From Streptomyces antimicrobicus (GTDB lineage Bacteria; Actinomycetota; Actinomycetes; Streptomycetales; Streptomycetaceae), in NCBI RefSeq assembly GCF_020532625.1, contig NZ_JAJAUY010000052.1:1-38055 (forward strand): DNA of 38,055 bases, given 5' to 3'. Of the stretch, positions 15,380 to 23,989 are shown one piece after another (position 1 is the stretch's first letter; every line of letters begins with the position of its first letter). The notes beneath the pieces were generated by a model, which worked only from the letters and a program-made list of their open reading frames with translations, made no database searches and had not been told where the DNA came from. The position numbers and the translations under genes were made by a program.

Positions 15380-15455
15380 GCCGTCTCTTTCCGGATCAGG
15401 CCGGGCCCGCGGTGCCTGGCACCGGCCTCGGGCGCAGAGGCCGTGGGCGAGGAGC

Positions 15456-16466
15456 TCACGGCCAGGAGCCGCGGGCCGAGGCCGCCCGAAGGAGGGTCTC
15501 GGCCGCGGCGGTGCGGGCGTAGAGGACCGATCGGCCGGCCCGGTGGGCGCTGACCAGGCCCGCGTCGCGCAGGGCGGTCAGGCACTGGGACACCCCGGCC
15601 GGGGAGAGCCCGGTGCGCTGGGCCAACCGGGTGGTGGAGGCCGGGGAGTCCAGTTCGGTCAGCAGCAGGGTGCGCGAGCGGCCCAGTACGGCGGCGAGGG
15701 CGCGGGTCCGGGCGGTCGGCCGCGGCGTCCACAACGAGCCCACCCCGCGGGCCGGATAGACGAGTTGGGGCGGGTCCGGGAGCGTCGTCCGGGTCCGCGG
15801 TCCCGGTCCGGTGAAGGCCGAGGGGATCAGCAGGAGCCCGGTACCCGCCGTGGCGCGGGTCAGCGGCTGCTTCCGCCCGGCGATCCGCAGCCCCGTGCCG
15901 TCCCAGCCCACCGAGGCGTGCAGGTCGTCGAGGAGCCGGCCCACGCCGTGCTCGGCCACCACGCGGGCCCGGTGGAGGACGTCCGCGTCGAGCACGTCCC
16001 GGATCCGCGCCCAGTAGGGGGCCAGGGCCAGCTCCCAGTAGGCCTCGATCTCCTCCGCGACCTTGGCCAGGCGCGTGTGCGGGTCGGCCTGCAGGGTCCG
16101 CAACCGGGGGCCGAGTGCTCCCTGGTGGCGGGCCAGGTGGTCCAGGTCCTGGCGGACCCGGTCGGCGGGGGAGGCGAGGATCGCGTCCCGCTCCGCCGCC
16201 GGCGTGGGGGCCGGTCCGCCCGGGGCGGGGTTGAGGAAGTCGGGGACGTAGCCGGTGGGCGGGATCAGCTCGGAGAGCCAGCCCCGGTCCAGCCCGGCGG
16301 CCACCACCCGCGGCCGTACCTGGTCGGTCCAGGCCCGGTGGACCGGATGCGCGGCGGCGGAGGCGAGGAGCCGGAAGCTGGGCGCGACCTCCCACATCGG
16401 CGACACGGCGAACCGCACCTGCGCCAGATCCCCGGCCGAGAACGCCAACTCTGCCAGGACGACCAC
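15456..16466 (-). CDS. ArsR-like regulator with DUF5937-type N-terminal domain
   Basis: 336 residues. The N-terminal two thirds begin with ELAFSAGDLAQVRFAVSPMWE, typical of the DUF5937 group in actinobacteria. The C-terminus (about 260-330) is a winged helix: LAAVLGRSRTLLLTELDSPASTTRLAQRTGLSPAGVSQCLTALRDAGLV, then a wing HRAGRSVLYARTAAA. The order (ligand domain first, helix-turn-helix last) is the reverse of simple ArsR proteins. The start is uncertain: GTG at 16466 is listed but GAGGA sits immediately next to it, so a start a few codons downstream is possible. It is divergent from an aldo/keto reductase, with a 20-bp dyad in the 67-bp gap that it probably binds. Confidence 0.85.
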   Translation of the reverse strand: MVVLAELAFSAGDLAQVRFAVSPMWEVAPSFRLLASAAAHPVHRAWTDQVRPRVVAAGLDRGWLSELIPPTGYVPDFLNPAPGGPAPTPAAERDAILASPADRVRQDLDHLARHQGALGPRLRTLQADPHTRLAKVAEEIEAYWELALAPYWARIRDVLDADVLHRARVVAEHGVGRLLDDLHASVGWDGTGLRIAGRKQPLTRATAGTGLLLIPSAFTGPGPRTRTTLPDPPQLVYPARGVGSLWTPRPTARTRALAAVLGRSRTLLLTELDSPASTTRLAQRTGLSPAGVSQCLTALRDAGLVSAHRAGRSVLYARTAAAETLLRAASARGSWP

Positions 16467-16475
16467 TCCTCGACG

Positions 16476-16495
16476 GATTCAGGCATGTCCGAATC
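16476..16495. promoter_or_regulatory. 20-bp dyad operator between regulator and aldo/keto reductase
   Basis: GATTCAGGCATGTCCGAATC is an inverted repeat matching at 16 of 20 positions, centred on CATG. It lies 9 bp upstream of the regulator's start and 38 bp upstream of the reductase ATG, where it would overlap the -35 area of the reductase promoter whose -10 is TAACGT (16511-16516). One dimer could therefore control both genes. Confidence 0.65.
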
Positions 16496-16533
16496 AATGG
16501 CGGCCCAGCCTAACGTGCGCAGATCATCCCCCC

Positions 16534-17442
16534 ATGACCTCACAGACGATCACCGCGGCCGCGTCGGGCACCTACCGACTCGGCGACCTGACGGTCCACC
16601 GTGTCGGCTTCGGCGCCATGCGCCTGCCGCAGCACGGCGAGGCGTTCGCGGCGGACGCCGTCCCCCGCGACCGCGACCAGGCGGTCGCCGTGCTGCGCCG
16701 CGCGGTCGAGCTCGGCGTGAACCACATCGACACCGCCGCGTTCTACTTCTCGCCGCTGCGCTCCGCCAACGAGCTGATCAACCGGGCGCTGGCCCCCTAC
16801 GGGGACGACCTCGTGCTGTCCACCAAGGTCGGACCGGGCCGCGACGCGGCGGGCGGCTGGCTGCCGCACGCCACCCCGGCGCAGCTGCGCGGCCAGGTCG
16901 AGGAGAACCTGCGCCAGCTCGGCCGCGACCATCTCGACGTGGTGAACCTGCGCGTCGTCGGCACCGGTTCCCTCGCCGAACGCTTCGGCGCCCTCGCCGA
17001 GCTGCGCGAGGCCGGACTCGTCCGCCACCTGGGCCTGTCCAACGTCCACCCCCACCACCTCGCCGAGGCCCGGGCGATCGCGCCGGTGGTCTGCGTGCAG
17101 AACATGTACGGCATCGGCGCGTCGCCCGAGCAGCGGGAGTTCCTGCGGCGGTGCGGCGAGCACGGCATCGCGTTCGTGCCCTTCTACTCGATCGCCGGCA
17201 GCGGACGCGAGCGCGGCGCGACCACCGGCGACGACCCGCGGGTGAGCGCCGTCGCCCGCTCCCACGGCGTGAGCGCGGCCCAGATCCGGCTGGCGTGGAC
17301 CCTGCACCAGGGCCCCCACGTCCTGGCCATCCCCGGCACCGGCGACCTCGGCCACCTCGCCCAGAACGTGGCCGCGGGCGCGCTGCGCCTTTCCGCCGAC
17401 GAACTCGCCCTGCTGGACTCCCCGGGGCCCGACCCCGCGTGA
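16534..17442 (+). CDS. aldo/keto reductase, PdxI (YdbC)-like
   Basis: 302 residues of TIM-barrel aldo/keto reductase. Asp66 and Tyr71 (NHIDTAAFY) and Lys98 (LSTKVG) supply three of the catalytic tetrad, but the usual His is Asn138 in LDVVNLRV. The whole protein resembles E. coli YdbC/PdxI, an NADPH-dependent pyridoxal reductase with the same VNHIDT, DVVNLRV, HIGLSNV, VCVQN and VPF segments, so the Asn is a feature of that subgroup and not a defect. The C-terminus has LAIPGTGDLGHLAQN, which binds the NADP phosphate. ATG 16534 has no ribosome site, and TAACGT lies 17 nt upstream. It is controlled by the divergent DUF5937-type regulator (inference). Reduction of pyridoxal is plausible, not shown. 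Confidence 0.9.
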   Translation: MTSQTITAAASGTYRLGDLTVHRVGFGAMRLPQHGEAFAADAVPRDRDQAVAVLRRAVELGVNHIDTAAFYFSPLRSANELINRALAPYGDDLVLSTKVGPGRDAAGGWLPHATPAQLRGQVEENLRQLGRDHLDVVNLRVVGTGSLAERFGALAELREAGLVRHLGLSNVHPHHLAEARAIAPVVCVQNMYGIGASPEQREFLRRCGEHGIAFVPFYSIAGSGRERGATTGDDPRVSAVARSHGVSAAQIRLAWTLHQGPHVLAIPGTGDLGHLAQNVAAGALRLSADELALLDSPGPDPA

Positions 17443-17489
17443 ACCCCGGGCGCCGCCTCGCCGGTCGGGCCGGGCCGGGCGCGCCGGAC

Positions 17490-18689
17490 TCAGCGGGCGT
17501 GCGCCACGCGGAAGCGGATGCCCGCCCGCTGGAGCCGGCCGAGCAGCGCGTCGCCCATCGCGACCGCCGTCGTGAGCTGACCGGCCCGCTCGGGCAGCTC
17601 GTCGTACGCCAGGCAGAGCGCCGACTCCGCGAGCATCTTGGCGGTCTCGCCGTAGCCGGGGTCGCCCCCCGAGACCTCGGTGAACACCCGGCGCCCGCCG
17701 CCCTCGCCGACGAACCGCACGCTGAACCAGCTGCGGGCCCGGCGCTCCGCGTCCGGCCCCCGCCCCGGCTCCCACCGGTCGATCAGCCACTGCCGGGCGG
17801 GCGGGACCTGCGCCAGCGCCGCCACGGCGCCGACGGCCGCGGCCCCGCCGAGGGCGATCGGCAGGTGCCGGACCGAGGCGTAGTGGCGGTAGCGGAAGTC
17901 GGGGCCGTAGCGGTCCAGCGCCGCCGCCGAACGGGCCACGATCCGCGGGTCCAGGGTGGGCAGCGGCAGCGCCCAGGTGCCGGTCGGGCGGCTGAACCGC
18001 GGCGCGCCCACCGGTCCCCGCACCCGCCGCTCCGGCAGCCGCGGCTCGTGCAGGCGGCGCCGGCGCGCGGCGGCCAGGGTCTGCGGCCCGCGGCCGAGCG
18101 CGGTCAGCGCGGAGGCGAGGGTGCCGCCGGAGAACAGCCCGCCGCCGCCCACGAACCCGTCGACGGTGAGCGGCACGCCCTCGGGCAGCTGCCGCACGGT
18201 GAAGTACGCGCCGAGGTCGGCCGGGACGGAGTCGAAGCCGCAGGCGTGCACGAGCCGCGCGCCCGTCTCGCGGGCCAGGGCGTCGTGCTCGACGTACACC
18301 CGGTCGACGAACTCCGGCTCGCCGGTGAGGTCGACGTAGTCGGTGCCGGCCTCGGCGCAGGCGGCGACCAGCTCCGTGCCGTACAGGACGTACGGTCCGA
18401 CGGTCGTGGCCAGCACCCGGGTGGCGGCGGCCAGTTCGCGCAGGTTCCCGCGGTCGGCGGCGTCCGCGACCAGCAGCGGCAGCTTCGCGCACGCCGGGTG
18501 GAGCTCCGCCAGCCGCTCGCGCAGCCGCTCCAGCTTCGCCCGGTCGCGGCCCGCGAGGGCCCACCGGGTGCCCTCGGGGGCGTGCGCGGCGAGGTACTCG
18601 GCGGTCAGCGCCCCGACGAAGCCCGTCGCCCCGAAGAGCACGACGTCATACGTGCGTTCTGCGCCGACATGCCGAACCTGTCCGGTCAT
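17490..18689 (-). CDS. saccharopine dehydrogenase-like / trans-acting enoyl reductase family protein
   Basis: 399 residues. The N-terminus is a Rossmann fold, YDVVLFGATGFVGALTAEYLA, then WALAGRDRAKLERLRERL. VLATTVGPYVLYGTELVAACAEAGTDYVDLTGEPEFV and HACGFDSVPADLGAYF are hallmarks of the saccharopine dehydrogenase-like group that includes mycobacterial trans-acting enoyl reductases of phthiocerol/glycolipid synthesis. A hydrophobic segment (LPIALGGAAAVGAVAALAQV, about 295-315) may attach it to membrane or lipid. The real substrate in Streptomyces is unknown; there is no polyketide synthase nearby. GGGAGGAG 5 nt before ATG 18689 fixes the start. It is divergent from the YjbR-like gene. Confidence 0.88.
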   Translation of the reverse strand: MTGQVRHVGAERTYDVVLFGATGFVGALTAEYLAAHAPEGTRWALAGRDRAKLERLRERLAELHPACAKLPLLVADAADRGNLRELAAATRVLATTVGPYVLYGTELVAACAEAGTDYVDLTGEPEFVDRVYVEHDALARETGARLVHACGFDSVPADLGAYFTVRQLPEGVPLTVDGFVGGGGLFSGGTLASALTALGRGPQTLAAARRRRLHEPRLPERRVRGPVGAPRFSRPTGTWALPLPTLDPRIVARSAAALDRYGPDFRYRHYASVRHLPIALGGAAAVGAVAALAQVPPARQWLIDRWEPGRGPDAERRARSWFSVRFVGEGGGRRVFTEVSGGDPGYGETAKMLAESALCLAYDELPERAGQLTTAVAMGDALLGRLQRAGIRFRVAHAR

Positions 18690-18781
18690 CACCGCTCCTC
18701 CCAGCCGTTGTCGGTGGCTGAGGCTAGCGTGAGGACCGACTGCTTGTGCGAGCAGGTGCGGCGTAGGGCGCGGGAGGCGCG

Positions 18782-19177
18782 GTGAAGGCAGTGGCGAAGG
18801 AAGCGGTCCGCAAGTGGGAGCAGGTGCGGGAGTTCGCACTGGGTCTCCCGGAGGCGGTGGAGGAGCATCCGTGGGGCCCGGAGAGCGGGGTGGTGAAGAT
18901 CAACAAGAAGATCTTCGTCTTCCTGGGCACGGCGGACGGACCCGAGCCGCCCGGGCTCTCGGTCAAGCTCGTGGACGAGGCCCTGCACGGCCACGCGCTG
19001 ACGGCCCCGGGCGCGGCGCCCACCGGGTACGGGCTGGGCCGGTCGGGCTGGGTGACGGTCCCGCTGGGGGAGCGGGGGGCGCCCAGCGCGGAGATGCTGT
19101 GCGAGTGGGTGGAGGAGAGCTACCGGACCGTCGCCCTCAAGCGGCACGTCAAGCTCCTGGACGAACGGGGGGTCTGA
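18782..19177 (+). CDS. MmcQ/YjbR family protein
   Basis: 131 residues with the YjbR pattern: VREFALGLPEAVEEHPWGPESGVVKINKKIFVFLG near the N-terminus, LSVKLVDEAL in the middle, and GWVTVPLGE...LCEWVEESYRTVALKRHVKLL at the end. The fold is a small CyaY-like alpha/beta domain often called DNA-binding, with no firm function. GTG at 18782 follows GGGAGG at 4-5 nt; a second GTG three codons on is possible. It is a single gene, divergent from the enoyl reductase-like gene, and ends before the beta-oxidation promoter. Confidence 0.88.
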   Translation: MKAVAKEAVRKWEQVREFALGLPEAVEEHPWGPESGVVKINKKIFVFLGTADGPEPPGLSVKLVDEALHGHALTAPGAAPTGYGLGRSGWVTVPLGERGAPSAEMLCEWVEESYRTVALKRHVKLLDERGV

Positions 19178-19292
19178 GCGGGGGCCGGGCCGGCGGGGCG
19201 GTACCGGGGTGCCGGGGGTGCCGGGCCGGCGGGGCCCGTGGCGGGCGCCCCCGGGCCGCTAAGCGCTCGCTCAATCGGGTGCGGGCGGGGGC

Positions 19293-19321
19293 TTGTGCTG
19301 CGTGGAACGCGTTCCTAGCAT
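19293..19321 (+). promoter_or_regulatory. promoter of the beta-oxidation operon with KstR-like palindrome
   Basis: -35 TTGTGC (19293-19298) and -10 TAGCAT (19316-19321) are separated by exactly 17 bp. The spacer ends in GGAACGCGTTCC (19304-19315), a perfect 12-bp palindrome that abuts the -10. With its flanks, TGGAACGCGTTCCT fits the TnnAACnnGTTnnA site of TetR-type lipid-catabolism repressors such as KstR at 7 of 8 fixed positions. A repressor here would block polymerase directly. Start codon 19369 lies about 40 nt after the predicted transcription start. Confidence 0.65.
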
Positions 19322-19368
19322 CGCTGGTGTTACATCAGTTGTGTCATACGCCTGGCGCTGGGGGCTCG

Positions 19369-20514
19369 ATGGCAGTGGCAAGGACCGGCCCGCTCGCGGG
19401 AGTACGCGTCGTCGAACTGGCGGGCATCGGCCCGGGCCCGTTCGCCGCCATGCTCCTGGCCGACCTGGGCGCGGACGTCGTGCGCGTGGACCGGCCCGGC
19501 GGCCCCGGCCTCGCCGTCGATCCCGCCCACGACGTCACCAACCGCAACAAGCGCTCCGTCGTGCTCGACCTCAAGTCCGCCGAGGGCCCCGCCCGGGTCC
19601 TGGACCTGGTCGAGCGGGCCGACGTGCTCATCGAGGGCTTCCGCCCCGGCGTCGCCGAGCGGCTCGGCGTCGGCCCCGAGGAGTGCCGGGCCCGCAACCC
19701 CCGGCTGGTCTACGGCCGGATGACCGGCTGGGGCCAGCAGGGCCCGCTCGCGCACACCGCCGGGCACGACATCGCCTACATCGCCGTCACCGGCGCCCTC
19801 GGCATGATCGGCAGTCCCGGCGAGCCGCCGGCCGTCCCCGCCAACCTGGTCGGGGACTACGCGGGCGGCTCCCTCTACCTGGTCGTCGGCGTCCTCGCCG
19901 CGCTCCACCACGCGCGGGCGACCGGCACCGGCCAGGTCGTGGACGCCGCCATCGTGGACGGCACCGCCCACCTCACCGCCATGATCCACGGCATGGTGGC
20001 CGCCGGCGGCTGGCAGGACCGGCGCGGGGCCAACCTGCTCGACGGCGGCTGCCCCTTCTACGGCTGCTACGAGACCTCCGACGGCGGCTACATGGCGGTC
20101 GGCGCCCTGGAGCAGCAGTTCTACGACACCTTCGTGGACCTGCTCGGCATCGCCGACCGGGCCCCCGCCCGCAAGGACCTCGCCCGCTGGGGCGAGCTGC
20201 GCGAGGCCGTCGCCGCCCGGTTCAGGACCCGTACCCGGGCCGAGTGGACGGCCGTCTTCGAGGGCACCGACGCCTGCGTGGCCCCGGTGCTCTCGCTGCG
20301 CGAGGCGCCCGGCCACCCGCACCTCGCCGCCCGCGGCACCTTCACCGAGGCCGGCGGGATCACCCAGCCCGCACCCGCGCCCCGCTTCTCCGCCACCCCC
20401 ACCGCCGTCGACGGCGGCCCCGCCCTGCCCGGCGCCCACACGGCGGAGGTCGCCCGCGACTGGGACCTGCCCGCCCTGGCCCCGGGCGATGCCCGCCCCG
20501 CGAAGGACGCCTGA
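19369..20514 (+). CDS. CoA-transferase family III (CaiB/BaiF; alpha-methylacyl-CoA racemase-like)
   Basis: 381 residues. GPLAGVRVVELAGIGPGPFAAMLLADLGADVVRVD is the family's N-terminal signature. RNKRSVVLDLKS, YGRMTGWGQQGPLAHTAGHDIAYIA and NLVGDYAGGS follow, the last carrying the catalytic Asp. The HD pair in AGHDIAY and the Asp of GDYAGG match residues of alpha-methylacyl-CoA racemase, so racemisation of 2-methyl-branched acyl-CoA is more likely than CoA transfer (inference). It is the first gene of the five-gene operon, and its TGA overlaps the next ATG by one base. Racemisation would feed branched acyl-CoA to the downstream dehydrogenase, which needs the (S) form. ATG 19369 is used; the ribosome site is only a GGGGG stretch. 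Confidence 0.9.
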   Translation: MAVARTGPLAGVRVVELAGIGPGPFAAMLLADLGADVVRVDRPGGPGLAVDPAHDVTNRNKRSVVLDLKSAEGPARVLDLVERADVLIEGFRPGVAERLGVGPEECRARNPRLVYGRMTGWGQQGPLAHTAGHDIAYIAVTGALGMIGSPGEPPAVPANLVGDYAGGSLYLVVGVLAALHHARATGTGQVVDAAIVDGTAHLTAMIHGMVAAGGWQDRRGANLLDGGCPFYGCYETSDGGYMAVGALEQQFYDTFVDLLGIADRAPARKDLARWGELREAVAARFRTRTRAEWTAVFEGTDACVAPVLSLREAPGHPHLAARGTFTEAGGITQPAPAPRFSATPTAVDGGPALPGAHTAEVARDWDLPALAPGDARPAKDA

Positions 20515-21539
20515 TGGAACTGTCCATGCTGCTCGACTACGCGGGGAACCCGCGCCGCGCCGCCGACGAGGCCGCCGCGCTGGAGTCCGCCGGCCTGGAC
20601 GCCGTATGGGTCGCCGAGGCCTGGGGATTCGACTCCCCGACGATCATGGGCTACCTCGCGGCCCGCACCGAGCGGATGAAGATCGGCTCGGCCGTCGTCA
20701 ACGTCTACTCGCGCACGCCCGCCCTGATCGCCCAGACCGCCGCCGGCCTGGACGCGCTCTCCGGCGGCCGGGCCCTGCTGGGCCTGGGCGCCTCAGGCCC
20801 TCAGGTGGTCGAGGGCTGGCACGGAAAGCCGTACGACCGTCCCCTCGGCCGCACCCGGGAGACCGTGGAGCTGTGCCGGCGCATCTGGCGCCGCGAGACC
20901 ATCGACCACCACGGCATCACCGACATGCCGCTGCCGCCCGAGAAGGGCGGGCGGCACGGAAAGCCGCTGAAGATCCTCACCCGTCCCGTCCGCCCCGGCA
21001 TCCCCGTCTACATCGCCTCGCTCGGCCCCGCCAACGTGGCCCTGACCGCCGAGATCGCCGACGGCTGGCTGCCCACCTTGTTCCTGCCCGAGAAGGCCTC
21101 CCAGGTGTGGGGCGACGCCCTCGCGCGGGGCGCCGCCGCCCGCCCCGCCGAGCTGGGCCCGCTGCAGATCGTCGCGGGCGGCCTGCTCGCCATCGGCGAG
21201 GACGCGGCCGCCGTACGGGAGCTGGCCCGGCCGCAGATCGCGCTGTACGTCGGCGGGATGGGCGCCGTCGGCAAGAACTTCTACAACGACCTCGCCGTCG
21301 CCTACGGCTACGAGGAGGAGGCGCGCCGGATCCAGGAGCTCTACCTGTCCGGCCGCAAGCGGGACGCGGCCGCCGCCGTGCCGGACGAGTTCTGCGAGCT
21401 GATGACGCTGTGCGGCCCGGAGGGCTACGTCCGCGACCGGATCGAGGCCTTCCGCGAGGCGGGCGTGACCATGCTCAACGTCACCCCGGTCGGCCCGGAG
21501 CCCGCCCGGCTGGTCGAAACCGTCAAGAACTGGCTCTAG
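20514..21539 (+). CDS. luciferase-like (LLM) F420-dependent oxidoreductase
   Basis: 341 residues of (beta/alpha)8 bacterial luciferase-like fold. MELSMLLDYAGNPRRAADEAAALESAGLDAVWVAEAWGFDSPTIMGYLA carries the WVAEAWG segment used by F420-binding members. IGSAVVNVYSRTPALIAQTAAGLDALSGGRALLGLGASGPQVVEGWHG and PVYIASLGPANVALTAEIADGWLPTLF are further typical blocks. Cofactor F420 as the hydride carrier is known for this subgroup; FMN cannot be excluded. The gene starts on the A of the preceding TGA (TGATG), so translation is coupled to the racemase. Its presence within a beta-oxidation operon suggests reduction or oxidation of an acyl-CoA intermediate, for example an unusual double bond (inference). 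Confidence 0.9.
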   Translation: MELSMLLDYAGNPRRAADEAAALESAGLDAVWVAEAWGFDSPTIMGYLAARTERMKIGSAVVNVYSRTPALIAQTAAGLDALSGGRALLGLGASGPQVVEGWHGKPYDRPLGRTRETVELCRRIWRRETIDHHGITDMPLPPEKGGRHGKPLKILTRPVRPGIPVYIASLGPANVALTAEIADGWLPTLFLPEKASQVWGDALARGAAARPAELGPLQIVAGGLLAIGEDAAAVRELARPQIALYVGGMGAVGKNFYNDLAVAYGYEEEARRIQELYLSGRKRDAAAAVPDEFCELMTLCGPEGYVRDRIEAFREAGVTMLNVTPVGPEPARLVETVKNWL

Positions 21540-21552
21540 GAGGGCCCCGAGA

Positions 21553-22695
21553 ATGAAGCGCCGGATCTTCGAGGCCGAGCACGAGGCGTTCCGCGAGACC
21601 GTCCGCACGTTCCTGGCCAAGGAGGTGCTCCCGCACTACGCGCAGTGGGAGAAGGACGGGATCGTCAGCCGCCAGGCATGGCTGGCCGCCGGCCGCCAGG
21701 GACTGCTGGGCACGGCCGTGCCGCAGGAGTACGGCGGCGGCGGCAACCCCGACTTCCGCTACGCCGCCGTCCTGGCCGAGGAGTTCACCCGGGCCGGCAC
21801 GCCCGGGCTCGCCCTCGGCCTGCACAACGACATCATCGGCCCGTACCTGACCTCGCTGGCCACCGAGGAGCAGAAGCGGCGGTGGCTGCCCGGTTTCTGC
21901 AGCGGTGAGACCGTCACCGCCATCGCCATGACCGAACCGGGCGCCGGCTCCGACCTCCAGGGCATCCGGACCACCGCCGAGGACCGCGGAGACCACTGGG
22001 TGCTGAGCGGCTCCAAGACCTTCATCTCCAACGGCATCCTCGCCGACCTGGTGATCGTCGTGGCCCGGACCACCCCCGAGGGCGGGGCGCACGGCCTGTC
22101 CCTGCTGGTCGTCGAGCGGGGGGCCGAGGGCTTCGAGCGCGGCCGCAACCTCGACAAGATCGGCCAGAAGGCGCAGGACACCGCCGAGCTGTTCTTCCAC
22201 GACGTGCGCGTCCCCAAGGAGAACCTGCTCGGCGAGCTCAACGGCGCCTTCGTCCACCTGATGACGAACCTCGCCCAGGAGCGGCTGGCCATCGCCATGG
22301 CCGGCATCGCCGCGGCCGAGCACCTGCTGGAGATCACCACCGCGTACGTCAAGGAGCGCGAGGCCTTCGGCCGGCCGCTGTCCACGCTCCAGCACATCCG
22401 CTTCGAGATCGCCGAGATGGCCACCGAGTGCGCCGTCACCCGTACCTTCGTCGACCGGTGCATCATCGACCACACGCGGGGCGAGCTGGACCACGTGCAC
22501 GCCTCGATGGCCAAGTGGTGGGCCACCGAACTCCAGAAGCGGGTCGCCGACCGCTGCCTGCAGCTGCACGGCGGGTACGGCTACATGAGCGAGTACCCCG
22601 TCGCGCGGGCCTTCACGGACGGGCGCATCCAGACCATCTACGGCGGGACGACCGAGATCATGAAGGAAATCATCGGCCGCTCCCTCCTCAGTTAG
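21553..22695 (+). CDS. acyl-CoA dehydrogenase, long-chain/isovaleryl type
   Basis: 380 residues of the FAD-dependent acyl-CoA dehydrogenase fold. AIAMTEPGAGSDLQGIRTTA binds FAD and substrate, KTFISNGILADLVIVVART follows, and the C-terminus is LQLHGGYGYMSEYPVARAFTDGRIQTIYGGTTEIMKEII. The usual short/medium-chain base in YEGT is Gly here (IYGGT), and a Glu instead sits in NLAQERLAIA (Glu243), the position of the base in long-chain and isovaleryl-CoA dehydrogenases. That points to long or branched substrates. GGAGG 8-9 nt before ATG 21553 overlaps the previous gene's TAG region. It catalyses the first oxidation step, passing electrons to electron-transfer flavoprotein. Confidence 0.93.
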   Translation: MKRRIFEAEHEAFRETVRTFLAKEVLPHYAQWEKDGIVSRQAWLAAGRQGLLGTAVPQEYGGGGNPDFRYAAVLAEEFTRAGTPGLALGLHNDIIGPYLTSLATEEQKRRWLPGFCSGETVTAIAMTEPGAGSDLQGIRTTAEDRGDHWVLSGSKTFISNGILADLVIVVARTTPEGGAHGLSLLVVERGAEGFERGRNLDKIGQKAQDTAELFFHDVRVPKENLLGELNGAFVHLMTNLAQERLAIAMAGIAAAEHLLEITTAYVKEREAFGRPLSTLQHIRFEIAEMATECAVTRTFVDRCIIDHTRGELDHVHASMAKWWATELQKRVADRCLQLHGGYGYMSEYPVARAFTDGRIQTIYGGTTEIMKEIIGRSLLS

Positions 22696-22721
22696 ACCTT
22701 CCTCCCCGAAAGGCAAGACCT

Positions 22722-23936
22722 GTGAGCAGCGAAGCTTACGTGTACGACGCGATCCGCACTCCGCGCGGCCGGGGCAAGGCCAACGGCGCCCTGCACGGGA
22801 CCAAGCCGATCGACCTGGTCGTGGGCCTGATCCAGGCCCTGCGCGAGCGCAACCCCGACCTGGACCCGGCGGCGATCGACGACATCGTGCTCGGCGTGGT
22901 GGGACCCGTCGGGGACCAGGGCTCCGACATCGCCCGGATCGCGGCGATCGCCGCGGGCCTGCCCGACACCGTGGCGGGCGTGCAGGAGAACCGCTTCTGC
23001 GCCTCCGGCCTGGAGGCCGTGAACATGGCCGCCGCCAAGGTCCGCTCCGGCTGGGAGGACCTGGTCCTCGCCGGCGGCGTGGAGTCGATGTCGCGGGTGC
23101 CGATGGCCTCCGACGGCGGCGCCTGGTTCGCCGACCCGATGACCAACTTCACCGTCAACTTCGTCCCCCAGGGCATCGGCGCCGACCTGATCGCCACGAT
23201 CGAGGGATTCAGCCGGCGCGACGTGGACGAGTACGCCGCCCTCTCCCAGGAGCGCGCCGCGACCGCCTGGAAGGAGGGCCGGTTCGACCGGTCCGTCGTC
23301 CCGGTGACCGACCGCACCGGGCTGGTCGTGCTCGACCACGACGAGCACATGCGCCCGGGCACCACCGCCGACAGCCTCGCGGCCCTCAAGCCCTCCTTCG
23401 CCGACATCGGCGAGCTCGGCGGTTTCGACGCCGTCGCGCTGCAGAAGTACCACTGGGTCGAGAAGATCGACCACGTCCACCACGCGGGCAACTCCTCCGG
23501 CATCGTCGACGGCGCCGCCCTCGTCGCCATCGGCTCCCGTGAGGCCGGCGAGCGGGCCGGCCTCACACCGCGCGCCCGGATCGTCTCCGCGGCCGTCTCC
23601 GGCTCCGAGCCGACCATCATGCTCACCGGGCCCGCCCCGGCCACCCGCAAGGCGCTGGCCAAGGCCGGGCTGACCATCGACGACATCGACCTCGTCGAGA
23701 TCAACGAGGCCTTCGCCGGCGTCGTCCTGCGGTTCGTCAAGGACATGGGCATCGGCCTGGACAAGGTGAACGTCAACGGTGGGGCGATCGCGCTCGGCCA
23801 CCCGCTGGGCGCCACCGGCGCGATGATCCTCGGCACCCTCGTCGACGAGCTGGAGCGCCAGGACAAGCGCTACGGCCTGGCCACCTTGTGCGTCGGCGGC
23901 GGCATGGGCATCGCCACCGTCGTCGAACGCCTCTGA
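22722..23936 (+). CDS. acetyl-CoA acyltransferase (3-ketoacyl-CoA thiolase)
   Basis: 404 residues. The acyl-accepting Cys93 lies in NRFCASGLEAV, His360 in GGAIALGHPLGATGA and Cys390 in LCVGGGMG, giving the complete thiolase triad. HHAGNSSGIVDGAALV and EINEAFAGVVLR complete the family motifs. The insertion and the RTPRGRGKANGALHGTKPIDL start resemble FadA-type degradative thiolases, which cleave 3-ketoacyl-CoA to acetyl-CoA (or propionyl-CoA) plus a shortened acyl-CoA. The start is GTG 22722 with AAAGG 8 nt upstream, 26 nt after the dehydrogenase. It pairs with the following FadB-like protein, as in other trifunctional systems. Confidence 0.95.
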   Translation: MSSEAYVYDAIRTPRGRGKANGALHGTKPIDLVVGLIQALRERNPDLDPAAIDDIVLGVVGPVGDQGSDIARIAAIAAGLPDTVAGVQENRFCASGLEAVNMAAAKVRSGWEDLVLAGGVESMSRVPMASDGGAWFADPMTNFTVNFVPQGIGADLIATIEGFSRRDVDEYAALSQERAATAWKEGRFDRSVVPVTDRTGLVVLDHDEHMRPGTTADSLAALKPSFADIGELGGFDAVALQKYHWVEKIDHVHHAGNSSGIVDGAALVAIGSREAGERAGLTPRARIVSAAVSGSEPTIMLTGPAPATRKALAKAGLTIDDIDLVEINEAFAGVVLRFVKDMGIGLDKVNVNGGAIALGHPLGATGAMILGTLVDELERQDKRYGLATLCVGGGMGIATVVERL

Positions 23937-23989
23937 CACCGTCCCGTCCCCGCAGCCCCCTCCGTACGGACTGACCGAAAGCAGTGACC

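Noticed and set aside
16534..17442. Inactive aldo/keto reductase because the tetrad His is Asn
   Set aside because: The same DVVNLRV segment is found in the active E. coli enzyme YdbC/PdxI, so the substitution marks a subgroup.
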